The notes beneath the pieces are model-generated. The model did not search any database. It was given only the letters and a program-made list of their open reading frames with translations, and was not told where the DNA came from. 61,610 nt of DNA from positions 1 through 61,610 of the forward strand of contig NZ_WKCB01000025.1 of NCBI RefSeq assembly GCF_021606685.1, given 5' to 3'. A program made the position numbers and the translations under genes. The DNA comes from Pseudomonas syringae (GTDB lineage Bacteria; Pseudomonadota; Gammaproteobacteria; Pseudomonadales; Pseudomonadaceae). Below, in pieces: positions 29,135-36,712 of the stretch; position 1 is the first letter of the stretch; each line of letters opens with the position of its first letter.

Positions 29135-30136
29135 ATGGATATTGCTGCGGCTTATCGACTGTGTTCCAGAAGGCAGGCTTTAAAACGAGGTTTGTGTGCT
29201 GTCCAAGAATGCCTTGAAAAACAGGCAGAGCATGGTTGGCGGGTTGAAGCTGCCGCCATAGACGTTTTTTATAAAGTAGTGGGTTATAAAGTTAGTACGC
29301 CTGATGTTATAGCTTTTTTTCCAAAAGAATTAAGTGTTCCGATAACGCATTCAGGGCTGACTAGAATGCGTGATGATTTTCTTTCGGTAGATATCGTTGT
29401 CCCGCCTTATTACCAGATGGGTATGCTAAGCAAGCTATCATTCGCAGTTCAATGCGCTCCCACGATGGAAGAAAAGCTTAAAATCGCAGATGCTGGCTTG
29501 ATTGGTATGTTTGATTGTGAGTCGTTGGCAGCGCTTGTAGAAGGTGTATACCGTAAGAAACGGACGATGAGTAAGTACGCCGATCAAATAAGTGAGTCAA
29601 TAAAGGCATATTTTCTAGGGCTTTACGGAGTGGCGATCACAGGCCTAATTCCCTGTGTAGAGGGCATAATCAGGACGATGGGTAACGATCTCGGCCTATC
29701 GGTTGGCGAAAAAGTAGATGCTCGCTCCCTACTCAGAGTTTTCAAAAAGCTAAAGCAGCAAGAAGTTGATAGCGCTCTAGACGGCTATGGTTGGTATCCA
29801 GAACAAATGAATGTTGCTTTTTTTGAGCGGTTTCATGAGCGCATTCAAATGCTCGGGAATGTTGTTGTATTCATCGAGACTGCACTTTATCAACATACGT
29901 CTTTATATACTCGTGAAACTCTTCTTAATCGGCATGGAATTTCGCATGGACTTTTTGAAGGCTACGCATCAGCAGCAAATTTCCTTCGGCTAATCAATCT
30001 TATTAACTCTTTGTCCGTAGCTGCTATCTTGGTTGAAGGGCGCGGCAGTTTTTTCCATCCGCCAGTGACTGATGAATCGAAAAAGCTTGCATGGAATTAT
30101 CGACGCTGCTGGCTTATGAAATCTTCGGTTAGCTGA
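29135..30136 (+). CDS. AT-rich cargo protein with a HEPN-like C-terminal motif
   Basis: 333 residues, strand and base composition unlike the phage genes around it. GGAGG stands five bases before the ATG at 29135. Near the C-terminus, R266-x4-H271 in LNRHGISHG resembles the R-x4-6-H motif of HEPN ribonucleases, set in a helical context (ASAANFLRLINLINSLSVAA). HEPN proteins often act in abortive infection; that role here is inferred. It may form a unit with the zinc-ribbon gene 90 bases downstream. Confidence 0.65.
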   Translation: MDIAAAYRLCSRRQALKRGLCAVQECLEKQAEHGWRVEAAAIDVFYKVVGYKVSTPDVIAFFPKELSVPITHSGLTRMRDDFLSVDIVVPPYYQMGMLSKLSFAVQCAPTMEEKLKIADAGLIGMFDCESLAALVEGVYRKKRTMSKYADQISESIKAYFLGLYGVAITGLIPCVEGIIRTMGNDLGLSVGEKVDARSLLRVFKKLKQQEVDSALDGYGWYPEQMNVAFFERFHERIQMLGNVVVFIETALYQHTSLYTRETLLNRHGISHGLFEGYASAANFLRLINLINSLSVAAILVEGRGSFFHPPVTDESKKLAWNYRRCWLMKSSVS

Positions 30137-30225
30137 TCTGAGTCCTGAACTTTGGCAGGACCGGGCGGTGGTGGGTGGTGAGGCATCAGCTACAGTTGAA
30201 TGGTGATCCACAAGGAGCGCTGAAA

Positions 30226-30471
30226 ATGACGTGTTTGATTTGCATGTCCGAGGATAAAACTGTGGGATTTGGTGGAACGTTGGTAGAAAGAGTCTGTTCG
30301 AAGTGCGGTCGTTACGGCATCCAAAGCGCACTGATTGAGCAAATGGAAAAGCTAGGTCAGAGGTTTCACATAGGTCGCACCAGAGACTATCTGATCATGC
30401 GCATTGAAAGCGGGGAAAGCCCTTGGATCACTCCGGTCGACATCAACAATTACAGCCTATTCGACTCCTAA
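30226..30471 (+). CDS. Small zinc-ribbon protein, 81 aa
   Basis: Two CxxC pairs (CLICMSEDKT and CSKCGRYGI) suggest a bound zinc. AAGGAG eight bases before the ATG at 30226. It follows the HEPN-like gene on the same strand and has similar composition. Function unknown. Confidence 0.6.
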   Translation: MTCLICMSEDKTVGFGGTLVERVCSKCGRYGIQSALIEQMEKLGQRFHIGRTRDYLIMRIESGESPWITPVDINNYSLFDS

Positions 30472-30505
30472 CTGCGCCATAGATCTTCGGAGCAATAAGC
30501 CTGTA

Positions 30506-31285
30506 TCAGAAGCTCGCCAAGAGCGCTAGGCGGTTATCGCCGCCGCGCGCGAGGCCCGCATGCAGCTCCACATTGCGACCGGCGAGCATGCCGGCGATTT
30601 GAGCGTTCAGGTCCAACTCAACGGATTTTCCTTTCCTGGATTCCCCGATATTCTGGGTAGCGAGATATTCGCTGATCAGAGCTTTGTCCTTAGCTTGAAT
30701 TGCGACGAGGTCTTGTCCGGTGGCGGGATGCTCGGGCGAATCGTCGTCGCGTTGAGGCACAAGTGCTTTCAGCTTCGACTGAACCTCCCAGACCCACGCC
30801 AGTGCAAAGTGGTCGCCGGCAGTTTCTGCCGAATACTGACTGCGATGAACGCCAGATCTGACTTCTGAGCAGTAGGCCTTGCGGGCTTGCGTGAGCTTGG
30901 TGTGCAGTGCCTCGTACGCGTAAAGGGCGATGTTCTGGGCGGGAGACACTCCGACGAATGTTGCGCACTCAATTACCTGGGCTTTCGCAGAACTCCACGT
31001 CCTGCGCCGTAGGGTTGTGCAACTGAATGCTTCTGCTACAGCTATGCTGAGCTGCTGATCCCACGCTGGTCGCCGCTTGGTGCGGAAGAGGGCGGACTCA
31101 ACTTCACCGACATCGCTCAACTTCACATCCATTTCGGTCAGCCGGTACTCCCGCATCAGTGCCTGAGCCTGCCTGAGCGCAGTAGCTGCCTCGTTTTCGT
31201 TTGCGCTCTGTGCCAGTGCCAGGCAGTGTTTAATCTTGCGGATTGCGCGCTCTAGCTTCTTTTCGTCGATCTGTTGTGCGGACAT
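30506..31285 (-). CDS. DUF2786-type phage protein
   Basis: 259 residues. The N-terminal 45 residues (IRKIKHCLALAQSANENEAA, then ALRQAQALMREY) match the DUF2786 pattern common in Pseudomonas prophages; a longer alpha-helical region follows. Part of the minus-strand early region. Function unknown. Confidence 0.75.
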   Translation of the reverse strand: MSAQQIDEKKLERAIRKIKHCLALAQSANENEAATALRQAQALMREYRLTEMDVKLSDVGEVESALFRTKRRPAWDQQLSIAVAEAFSCTTLRRRTWSSAKAQVIECATFVGVSPAQNIALYAYEALHTKLTQARKAYCSEVRSGVHRSQYSAETAGDHFALAWVWEVQSKLKALVPQRDDDSPEHPATGQDLVAIQAKDKALISEYLATQNIGESRKGKSVELDLNAQIAGMLAGRNVELHAGLARGGDNRLALLASF

Positions 31286-31379
31286 AGGGGATCCTGGTCG
31301 GCTGGCGTGATTCGTTGAAGTGGGGTATTTATGACCATAGTCAGTTTGTAGCTAATTCACCTTCGGGAAGTTTTAAATT

Positions 31380-32348
31380 ATGGAAATGTACGTTGTTAAG
31401 TCCCGATTTCAGGAATTCGCCGCTTTCTGGAGAAGTGCACAGACGAAAGTTAATTTTTATATCCCTGGATCACTCGAGCTCAGGTTTGAGAAAGATATGA
31501 GGGAGTCCGTCTTTTTTTTGAGCAGCTCGCTCGATGGGGAGTGGGACTATCAAAGTGAAGAGTCATTAATCGCGTTCGCTACCGATGTTATTATGCAGCT
31601 TTCACCAGCTTGCAAAGTCAACAAAATAGAAACAATCGTTAAGTCGGCATTTAAACCTGGCGTAAAGAACCGGCGCATTTGGCGTGGCGTCGTTGTACAG
31701 AATGGAGAGGTGACCTGTAACCCTCATCCAAAAATTGAATATAACGACTATATTGTCAAGCTGCGTGCAGCTCGTAACGCCTCAGAGCTATTTAATGAGT
31801 TCTCTGATAGCTTTAGGTATCTTGAGCCCCACACAGATAATTACAAGGCTTATAGTAATAGAATGAGAGAGTTGCTGATTTTGTCTTGTACCGAGATTGA
31901 GGCTAACTTCTCAGGAATTTTGGAGGTAAATAATGTAAAACCAAATCGAAAAAATTATAATACTGGTGACTTTGCCAAGCTTATTCAGGTTTTGTATCTT
32001 AAGGACTGGGGCGCTTCGTTGAAATTGCGCCACGGGTGTGGCAGTTCTTACCCCTTTAAGGACTGGAGTGTCGAGAAGCCCACGCAAACACTCCAATGGT
32101 ACGATGCCTATAATCATGTCAAGCATGATGCTTTTGACAAGTTATGCCTTGCAAACTTTAATGCTGTCTACAATGCGATGTCTGCGCTTTACATCCTTTT
32201 GATCGCTCAATGGGGGATAAGCATCTTCGAGGAGCTGAGCCTGCATGTCCCGTTCATTTGCATCTCAAGGCCCATCTATGGAATTGCCGATATTCCTGTC
32301 GCAATCGATCTCGATAGCCACCCACAATATGCGTCTCTAGCGTTGTGA
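31380..32348 (+). CDS. AT-rich cargo protein with HEPN-like helical end
   Basis: 322 residues. The second half is helical: RMRELLILSCTEIEANFSGI, then WYDAYNHVKHDAF at about residues 240-252 followed by LANFNAVYNAMSALYILLI. A W-Y-N-x-VKH segment before a hydrophobic helix is seen in HEPN-like proteins of defence loci. The first 130 residues are not recognised. Next downstream, 105 bases away, is the triple-repeat peptide. Confidence 0.6.
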   Translation: MEMYVVKSRFQEFAAFWRSAQTKVNFYIPGSLELRFEKDMRESVFFLSSSLDGEWDYQSEESLIAFATDVIMQLSPACKVNKIETIVKSAFKPGVKNRRIWRGVVVQNGEVTCNPHPKIEYNDYIVKLRAARNASELFNEFSDSFRYLEPHTDNYKAYSNRMRELLILSCTEIEANFSGILEVNNVKPNRKNYNTGDFAKLIQVLYLKDWGASLKLRHGCGSSYPFKDWSVEKPTQTLQWYDAYNHVKHDAFDKLCLANFNAVYNAMSALYILLIAQWGISIFEELSLHVPFICISRPIYGIADIPVAIDLDSHPQYASLAL

Positions 32349-32452
32349 ACCTAGGCATGCTGGACCAGCCTGGCTTTTGGCGCATCATAGCAATTTGGTA
32401 TGAGTTGGGGTATTACGGGTTACCGGCATGGAGCCGGAATTAGGAGAGCAAA

Positions 32453-32674
32453 ATGGGTGTAAGTGCAAAAACGACCGGAGATCTCGTGAGAATTGCGGCG
32501 GCCGGGGCGTCTTTAGAGATTGATACTCAAAAAACTACGGGTGATTTGGTTCGCATTGCGGCAGCAATCGCTAGCGGTGGCGGTCACTTAACCATCATTG
32601 GCAGCAGTAAAACTACTGGTGACATGGTTCGTATTGCAGCTGCCGCGCCAGGCAAGGTAACGTTCAGAGACTGA
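32453..32674 (+). CDS. 73-aa protein with three KTTGD(L/M)VRIAAA repeats
   Basis: Three 12-residue units begin at residues 6, 27 and 53 (KTTGDLVRIAAA, KTTGDLVRIAAA, KTTGDMVRIAAA), separated by short Gly/Ser and beta-prone linkers (ASLEID, GGGHLTIIG, GKVTF). The DNA of the units differs mostly at synonymous positions, which indicates selection on the protein. AGGAGA lies five bases before the ATG. Function unknown; it could bind a partner or polymerise. Confidence 0.75.
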   Translation: MGVSAKTTGDLVRIAAAGASLEIDTQKTTGDLVRIAAAIASGGGHLTIIGSSKTTGDMVRIAAAAPGKVTFRD

Positions 32675-32925
32675 CATCTGGTCTCTCTAGATCGCCTGGA
32701 TCTGTCGCGAGTTCAGCGATACTGCTTTCATAAAATGCTTGCGACACCTTTTCGCTGACAACAAAAGGTGTCGTGACACAATTGAGCATCTGCGCCGCCG
32801 TTTCGAAGTCTGCGGCGATCACGTTGCGCAGCAGGTTCTGAAACACCTCCTGCTGGTTGTTGAAGTCGAGCTGCCTTCTCGCGCTTGCGGCGCTGCTTCA
32901 TGGCTTCCGCCGTCGACGTCCTGAT
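32664..32925 (-). pseudogene. Possible frameshifted phage gene remnant
   Basis: A minus-strand frame encodes a protein-like stretch (FQNLLRNVIAADFETAAQML, then CVTTPFVVSEKVSQAFYESS) without a plausible in-frame start. An ATG with a GAGGTAG site near 32925 opens a different frame, as if one frameshift broke the gene. Only suggestive. Confidence 0.3.
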
Positions 32926-33094
32926 GTTCCTCGGCCATCGCCTACCTCTTCAATTCGGTGGGACGGTATATCCAGCCATGTCTGTAGTTGGCGCTGGCAC
33001 CCGGGTGCCGCAATCCGTGACCGCATGCGAAAGGAGTAATATGTTGGGTTATGTGACATCATGACAATCAGCCATCATCTACTGCTGATGCGGT
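32675..33094. other. Gap between repeat-protein gene and membrane pair
   Basis: 420 bases without an intact gene. It contains the frameshifted minus-strand remnant and the inverted repeat at 32743-32772. Otherwise I see nothing specific. Confidence 0.5.
32743..32772. repeat. Inverted repeat GACACCTTTT / AAAAGGTGTC
   Basis: Perfect 10-base arms around a 10-base centre. The adjoining 11-mer TGTCACGACAC (minus strand, 32768-32778) also occurs twice at 36526-36536 and 36558-36568, the second copy also preceded by GAAAAGG. Confidence 0.6.
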
Positions 33095-33550
33095 ATGTGG
33101 ATGCCGAAAAATACGGTTAAGTTGAATTTTTTGATAATGAGTAGTGCGATGAGTACAGGGATAGATCGTTTAGAGGCTGCACAGCATTGGATAATGAGCG
33201 TTCTTTTGAACCTAGTTCTCCCAATCAGTCCACTTTTAGTTGAATGGGCTATTTCTGGGGATGTAAGTGTGGCGTCGGCAGTTTTGGCTGCTAGCATGTA
33301 CTCGATATCAACTGGGATGGTATGCCGGATCGGTCCTATTTTGGTGATCTCCATTATTATCGCAATTTTTTATATCGCAATGTTTGGTGCGGTTATGTAT
33401 CAGATTACTAATAAGACCGCCGTCGCGGTCGGTGATTTCAATGCGCTATGGACGATTGGGATTTTATTTGTAACGAATGTTGCTCTGAAGTTTTGGTATC
33501 ACGTTATTGATCTTAGACCTTTCACTGAGTTCTGGTTGAGGAGCGAGTAA
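33095..33550 (+). CDS. AT-rich cargo membrane protein
   Basis: Up to 151 residues with about four hydrophobic helices (MSVLLNLVLPISPLLVEW, a weak second, ILVISIIIAIFYIAMFGAVM, LWTIGILFVTNVALKFWY). No clear ribosome site, so the start could be 33095, 33101, 33137 or 33149. Its stop overlaps the next ATG (TAATG), so the two are surely co-translated. Function unknown. Confidence 0.6.
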   Translation: MWMPKNTVKLNFLIMSSAMSTGIDRLEAAQHWIMSVLLNLVLPISPLLVEWAISGDVSVASAVLAASMYSISTGMVCRIGPILVISIIIAIFYIAMFGAVMYQITNKTAVAVGDFNALWTIGILFVTNVALKFWYHVIDLRPFTEFWLRSE

Positions 33551-33984
33551 TGGAAGATTTAATGTCGTTGGTTGCTCTCGCACCCGTATTATTGGCTATT
33601 GTTGCACTGCTCGGAGCTTTGAGAAGTCTCACAAGAAGATCTAAGGCTGAAATGGAGTTCATCATCGAACTGTCGAAGACGCTTCACGAAGAAACGTTAA
33701 AGTTGCAAAAGGATATGGAAAATCTTCGGGTTGAATCTGAAACTTTAAAGAACGAAATTGATGCCTATAGACACATATATTTTTCGGGTGTTAAAGGTCG
33801 TGCCGAAAACAAAGAGTATCCAGATTATTTAAAAGCGGCTCTATTGAATCTAGATAAGCCTGATAAAATATATATATTGAAGGCATTAAATCAGCCAAGT
33901 CTGAAAGGGCGTATGAGATACTTTGATAAGGTACTTAAGTCAGCTTTTGACATGGCAGCCAGCGTGACCAGGACTATGCTTTAG
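33550..33984 (+). CDS. Membrane-anchored coiled-coil protein
   Basis: 144 residues: one N-terminal helix (LVALAPVLLAIVALLGALRS), then a charged coiled coil (KAEMEFIIELSKTLHEETLK to about residue 75), then a basic C-terminal domain. Overlaps the membrane protein upstream. The pair resembles two-component membrane effectors of phage exclusion systems only in layout. Confidence 0.6.
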   Translation: MEDLMSLVALAPVLLAIVALLGALRSLTRRSKAEMEFIIELSKTLHEETLKLQKDMENLRVESETLKNEIDAYRHIYFSGVKGRAENKEYPDYLKAALLNLDKPDKIYILKALNQPSLKGRMRYFDKVLKSAFDMAASVTRTML

Positions 33985-34006
33985 TAAGCCTTAGATTGAA
34001 TGTGGA

Positions 34007-34279
34007 CTAACCTGGCCGTGAGATATTTATGCCTTGGGCGTGTGCTTCCAACACTTGTGCCAGATTGACCGCTTCCTTCCACGTCCAGCGGAAGCCCTTC
34101 ACCTTTCGAGTCGCGATTTCAACGATGTGATACGCCTTGCCGCGGCAAATAATTTGGAATCGAATCTGTTGCACAGGCTGCTCCTTTCCGATCAAGGCGT
34201 AGAACTCGGCGGTGGCGATGCGGGACCGTACATGCAGGGCCGCCACCCCGTCTATGCGCTGTTGAATTGATGCGTGCAT
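34007..34279 (-). CDS. Hypothetical phage protein, 90 aa
   Basis: MHASIQQRIDGVAALHVRSR then a compact alpha/beta stretch ending in EAVNLAQVLEAHAQG. GAGGTG six bases before ATG at 34279; a GTG three codons upstream is possible. Belongs to the minus-strand early phage genes. Unknown function. Confidence 0.6.
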   Translation of the reverse strand: MHASIQQRIDGVAALHVRSRIATAEFYALIGKEQPVQQIRFQIICRGKAYHIVEIATRKVKGFRWTWKEAVNLAQVLEAHAQGINISRPG

Positions 34280-34380
34280 GGTTGACACCTCAGTGGGTTG
34301 CGTTTATTCGTCAGCAGCCTGACCGACTGTTTTTTGCCGGTGGCCCAGGGGAGGGTGCTGACGGATAAAAGCGAGACATA

Positions 34381-34404
34381 AAAAAGCCCAGTCGAAACCG
34401 GGCT
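34381..34404 (-). terminator. Rho-independent terminator after the LuxR-type gene
   Basis: On the minus strand, AGCCCGGTTTCGACTGGGCT followed by TTTTTT. Confidence 0.75.
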
Positions 34405-34521
34405 ATTCCCTCATTACGTAACAAGCCAGCGGGGCTATCTGGGCTGCGCTGGTATCTGTGCGTTTACATGGCTGCCAATTCTACGTTGTTCGCTCACCGG
34501 GTAGGCAGTGGCCACCTATGA

Positions 34522-34902
34522 TCAGGCAAGCAGCGCCAGTTGTTCGGCGCGGCGTACCATCCTGACTTCTGCAGTACGGCGTTCTGGCACCCGGCGGTCA
34601 CGACGCATTGACTCGTCACCGATCATTGCGTGCATGGCGATCAGCGCCGCCAACACGAAGCACATCGGCGAGATGATTTGGCGGCGCATAGCTTCGGCAA
34701 TCATGGCGGTCTGACGGGTAACGCCGAGCTTGAACATGGCGCAGGAAAGGCGCTTCGCTACAGTGCAGGCTGCTACGTCGAACTGGCGGGCAATCTCTTT
34801 GGCCGTCATGCCCTGGGCGGCGGCCAGTAGGTACTGAAGCTCTTTGGGCGCAAGGCCTCTACCGAGGTGACCCTTCCATGCGCCGTTGATGATTTCGTTC
34901 AT
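34522..34902 (-). CDS. LuxR-type helix-turn-helix phage regulator
   Basis: 126 residues. The DNA-binding domain lies at about residues 18-70: LAPKELQYLLAAAQGMTAKE, then IARQFDVAACTVAKRL. A hydrophobic stretch (CFVLAALIAMHAMIG) and a basic tail follow. ATG at 34902 has GGGAG eight bases before it. Likely an early-gene regulator of the prophage. Confidence 0.75.
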   Translation of the reverse strand: MNEIINGAWKGHLGRGLAPKELQYLLAAAQGMTAKEIARQFDVAACTVAKRLSCAMFKLGVTRQTAMIAEAMRRQIISPMCFVLAALIAMHAMIGDESMRRDRRVPERRTAEVRMVRRAEQLALLA

Positions 34903-35131
34903 CGCTTTGACTCCCGGTTGTTTTCCCGCTGCACCCGTCACCAGGTGCAGAAGTGAAATCTTCTGGTGTCGCTTGCCGGCTTCCCGCTACTGGCGTCGTC
35001 GCCGGCCCATCAAATTGTTTGTCCAGCCGCGGGCCTTTCGGCTTGTTCTCCCGCTGGATAACTCGTCTTGGCGCTTTACGCTGCGCACCCGGGTCAGTTG
35101 CCAACCCTCTGAACCATTGAGGCCGGTTCAT
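34859..35131 (-). CDS. Hypothetical phage early protein, 90 aa
   Basis: Basic protein (MNRPQWFRGLATDPGAQRKA, then PRRVIQRENKPKGPRLDKQF). AAGG before the ATG at 35131; two CI-type operators stand just upstream, as expected for the first gene of the leftward early operon. Overlaps the next gene by 44 bases in another frame. Confidence 0.5.
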   Translation of the reverse strand: MNRPQWFRGLATDPGAQRKAPRRVIQRENKPKGPRLDKQFDGPATTPVAGSRQATPEDFTSAPGDGCSGKTTGSQSDERNHQRRMEGSPR

Positions 35132-35177
35132 CGCTGCCTTCCATCGGGCCGGTTGTTATCCGGCGATGAGGCAAAAT

Positions 35178-35214
35178 TACAACCCATAATTGTAATTTGC
35201 AAGCGTGGGTTGTA
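35178..35214. promoter_or_regulatory. Left operator region, two CI-type sites
   Basis: TACAACCCATAATTGTA (35178-35194) and TGCAAGCGTGGGTTGTA (35198-35214). Both fit the pattern TRYAA-N7-TTGTA also found between the cI and cro-like genes. Confidence 0.7.
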
Positions 35215-35260
35215 ATTATTTTTGCAGACAGGATGCATTTTTGTAATTTTAGGATGCATG

Positions 35261-35285
35261 AAAAAGCCCGCGCAATGGCGGGCTC
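35261..35285 (-). terminator. Rho-independent terminator of the repressor gene
   Basis: On the minus strand, AGCCCGCCATTGCGCGGGCT then TTTT, about 30 bases after the stop. Confidence 0.8.
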
Positions 35286-35313
35286 TGGTGATTTGGAATG
35301 AATTTAGAATTGG

Positions 35314-36030
35314 TTAGCGGGAGTACATTGCCCACCAAAACACATGGCCCAGGATGCCAAGTTGCTGCTCCTGGATCTCCTGAAATGTGTACTCCTCATC
35401 AGGATGCTCATCGCGGTTGAAGCTTCGCAAGCGAATGCCTGTGGGTAGGCGAAACAGTTGCTTAATTCTGAGTTGGCCGTTGTGGTTGATGGCGTACATC
35501 TCCCCGTCAACCACGTCCTTCAGTGTATTTTTTCCAACATTGATACCCACGGTTGCACCGTCTCGTAATACCGGAAGCATGCTGTTCCCGCTTACAACCA
35601 CGCACTTTGCGTTACTGAATTGAACGCCGTTGTGCCGCAGATCCTTCTTGAAAAAGCGCAGTCGAGAGCTGTCGCTTTCCTCTATGGCAAATTTTCCAGA
35701 GCCGGCCGCGAGCTCAATCTCGCGAAGAAAAGGTACGTAAACCTCATCGTCATCAAGAGGGGTGCTTTCGTCCCAGGGTTCGATTGCTTGTAGAGAGGTG
35801 TCAGTAGTGGCGCTGTGTGATTCGGCTGGCCCAGATTCACCCATCAAGTAAGCCAGTGAGACGCCAAGCACTTCGCTCAGATGCTTGATGCGCGGGTTTC
35901 GTGGAGCTGTGCGCCCCGACTCCCATGCTTGGACCGACTGAGGGCTAACGCCAAGCTTGCGGGCTAACTCAGATTGATTGAGTCCCTGCGCTTCTCGTGC
36001 TGCGGCTATGCGTGAGGAGGTCGTTGTCAT
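35314..36030 (-). CDS. CI-like phage repressor (XRE HTH + S24 peptidase)
   Basis: 238 residues. The N-terminal helix-turn-helix reads AREAQGLNQSELARKLGVSP, then QSVQAWESG; the C-terminal LexA/S24 domain has Ser in GNSMLPVLRDG and Lys in LRIKQLF. An Ala-Gly in ELAAGSG is a candidate self-cleavage site. It should hold the lytic genes silent and self-cleave on RecA activation. ATG at 36030 is used, since the longer frame runs through the operators. Confidence 0.92.
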   Translation of the reverse strand: MTTTSSRIAAAREAQGLNQSELARKLGVSPQSVQAWESGRTAPRNPRIKHLSEVLGVSLAYLMGESGPAESHSATTDTSLQAIEPWDESTPLDDDEVYVPFLREIELAAGSGKFAIEESDSSRLRFFKKDLRHNGVQFSNAKCVVVSGNSMLPVLRDGATVGINVGKNTLKDVVDGEMYAINHNGQLRIKQLFRLPTGIRLRSFNRDEHPDEEYTFQEIQEQQLGILGHVFWWAMYSR

Positions 36031-36041
36031 GGAAGTGAGAA

Positions 36042-36116
36042 TACAACCAGCACTTGTAGCGAGCATTGCAATTCTCACTTGTAGATATATTCGAAATTCT
36101 GTAACTTTGAGTTGTA
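36042..36116. promoter_or_regulatory. Right operator region, three CI/Cro sites
   Basis: TACAACCAGCACTTGTA (36042-36058), TGCAATTCTCACTTGTA (36067-36083) and TGTAACTTTGAGTTGTA (36100-36116) lie between the divergent repressor and cro-like genes. A three-operator layout as in lambda. Confidence 0.75.
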
Positions 36117-36139
36117 ATTGCAGTTTTAACGAGGATTCT

Positions 36140-36343
36140 ATGGAACCTAATGCAGCAGAGCGTGCTGCCAGGGCAGCAGGCAGCCAGTCGGCCCTAGCTC
36201 GCGTGCTTGGCTGCACGCCACAGAACGTTCAGCGCTGGTGTGCCTCCGGGCGAGTGCCAGCGGAGCGCGTGATCTCCGTCGAGCAGGCAACCGGTATACC
36301 GCGTCATGAGCTTAGACCGGATCTATATCCAGAGGCCTCTTAG
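36140..36343 (+). CDS. Cro-like (YdaS-type) regulator
   Basis: 67 residues: AAGSQSALARVLGCTPQNVQ, then RWCASGRVPAERV is a YdaS/Cro helix-turn-helix. Divergent from the repressor across three operators. GAGG five bases before the ATG at 36140; the upstream extension of the frame covers the operators and is not coding. Confidence 0.85.
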   Translation: MEPNAAERAARAAGSQSALARVLGCTPQNVQRWCASGRVPAERVISVEQATGIPRHELRPDLYPEAS

Positions 36344-36435
36344 CCATTCGTTGGGATGATTTTGTACCTGAAGAACGAGGCCTGGTAGTGATCTGGATTA
36401 GCTGTTGATTCATCCAGTGCCCAAATAGCAGACAT

Positions 36436-36462
36436 AAAAAAACCGCCTGGCAGGGCGGTTCA
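36436..36462. terminator. Hairpin between cro-like gene and early right genes
   Basis: AAAAAAACCGCCTGGCAGGG-CGGTT. On the minus strand it has a perfect U-run and would terminate there; on the plus strand it lacks one. Confidence 0.5.
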
Positions 36463-36487
36463 GTACAGCGTTTTAGCGAGGTCAATA

Positions 36488-36712
36488 ATGATCAAAAACA
36501 CCCCCCCAGTCAATAGTTCTGGCGATGTCACGACACTTCCCGGCGAGCCCGAAAAGGTGTCACGACACATAGTCACCAATCAATCCGCAGCGATGAATGC
36601 CGCCCTGATGATCAGCGGCCAGTATTCGCGCGCTTCCAAGTCTCAATTCCGCCGGGAATGCCTCGATTACTTGAAGGCATCCCTGGCTCCTGCTCAGGAT
36701 GTCCCTGCATGA
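36488..36712 (+). CDS. Hypothetical phage early protein, 74 aa
   Basis: Starts MIKNTPPVNSSGDVTTLPGE. GAGGT before ATG at 36488. The gene contains two copies of TGTCACGACAC. Its TGA overlaps the ATG of the replication gene (ATGA), so the two are coupled. Confidence 0.65.
   Translation: MIKNTPPVNSSGDVTTLPGEPEKVSRHIVTNQSAAMNAALMISGQYSRASKSQFRRECLDYLKASLAPAQDVPA

Noticed and set aside
34508..35215. Plus-strand frames (34508-34714, 34630-34830, 34886-35215) in the early region
   Set aside because: Shadows of the minus-strand LuxR-type and 90-aa genes, with poor ribosome sites.
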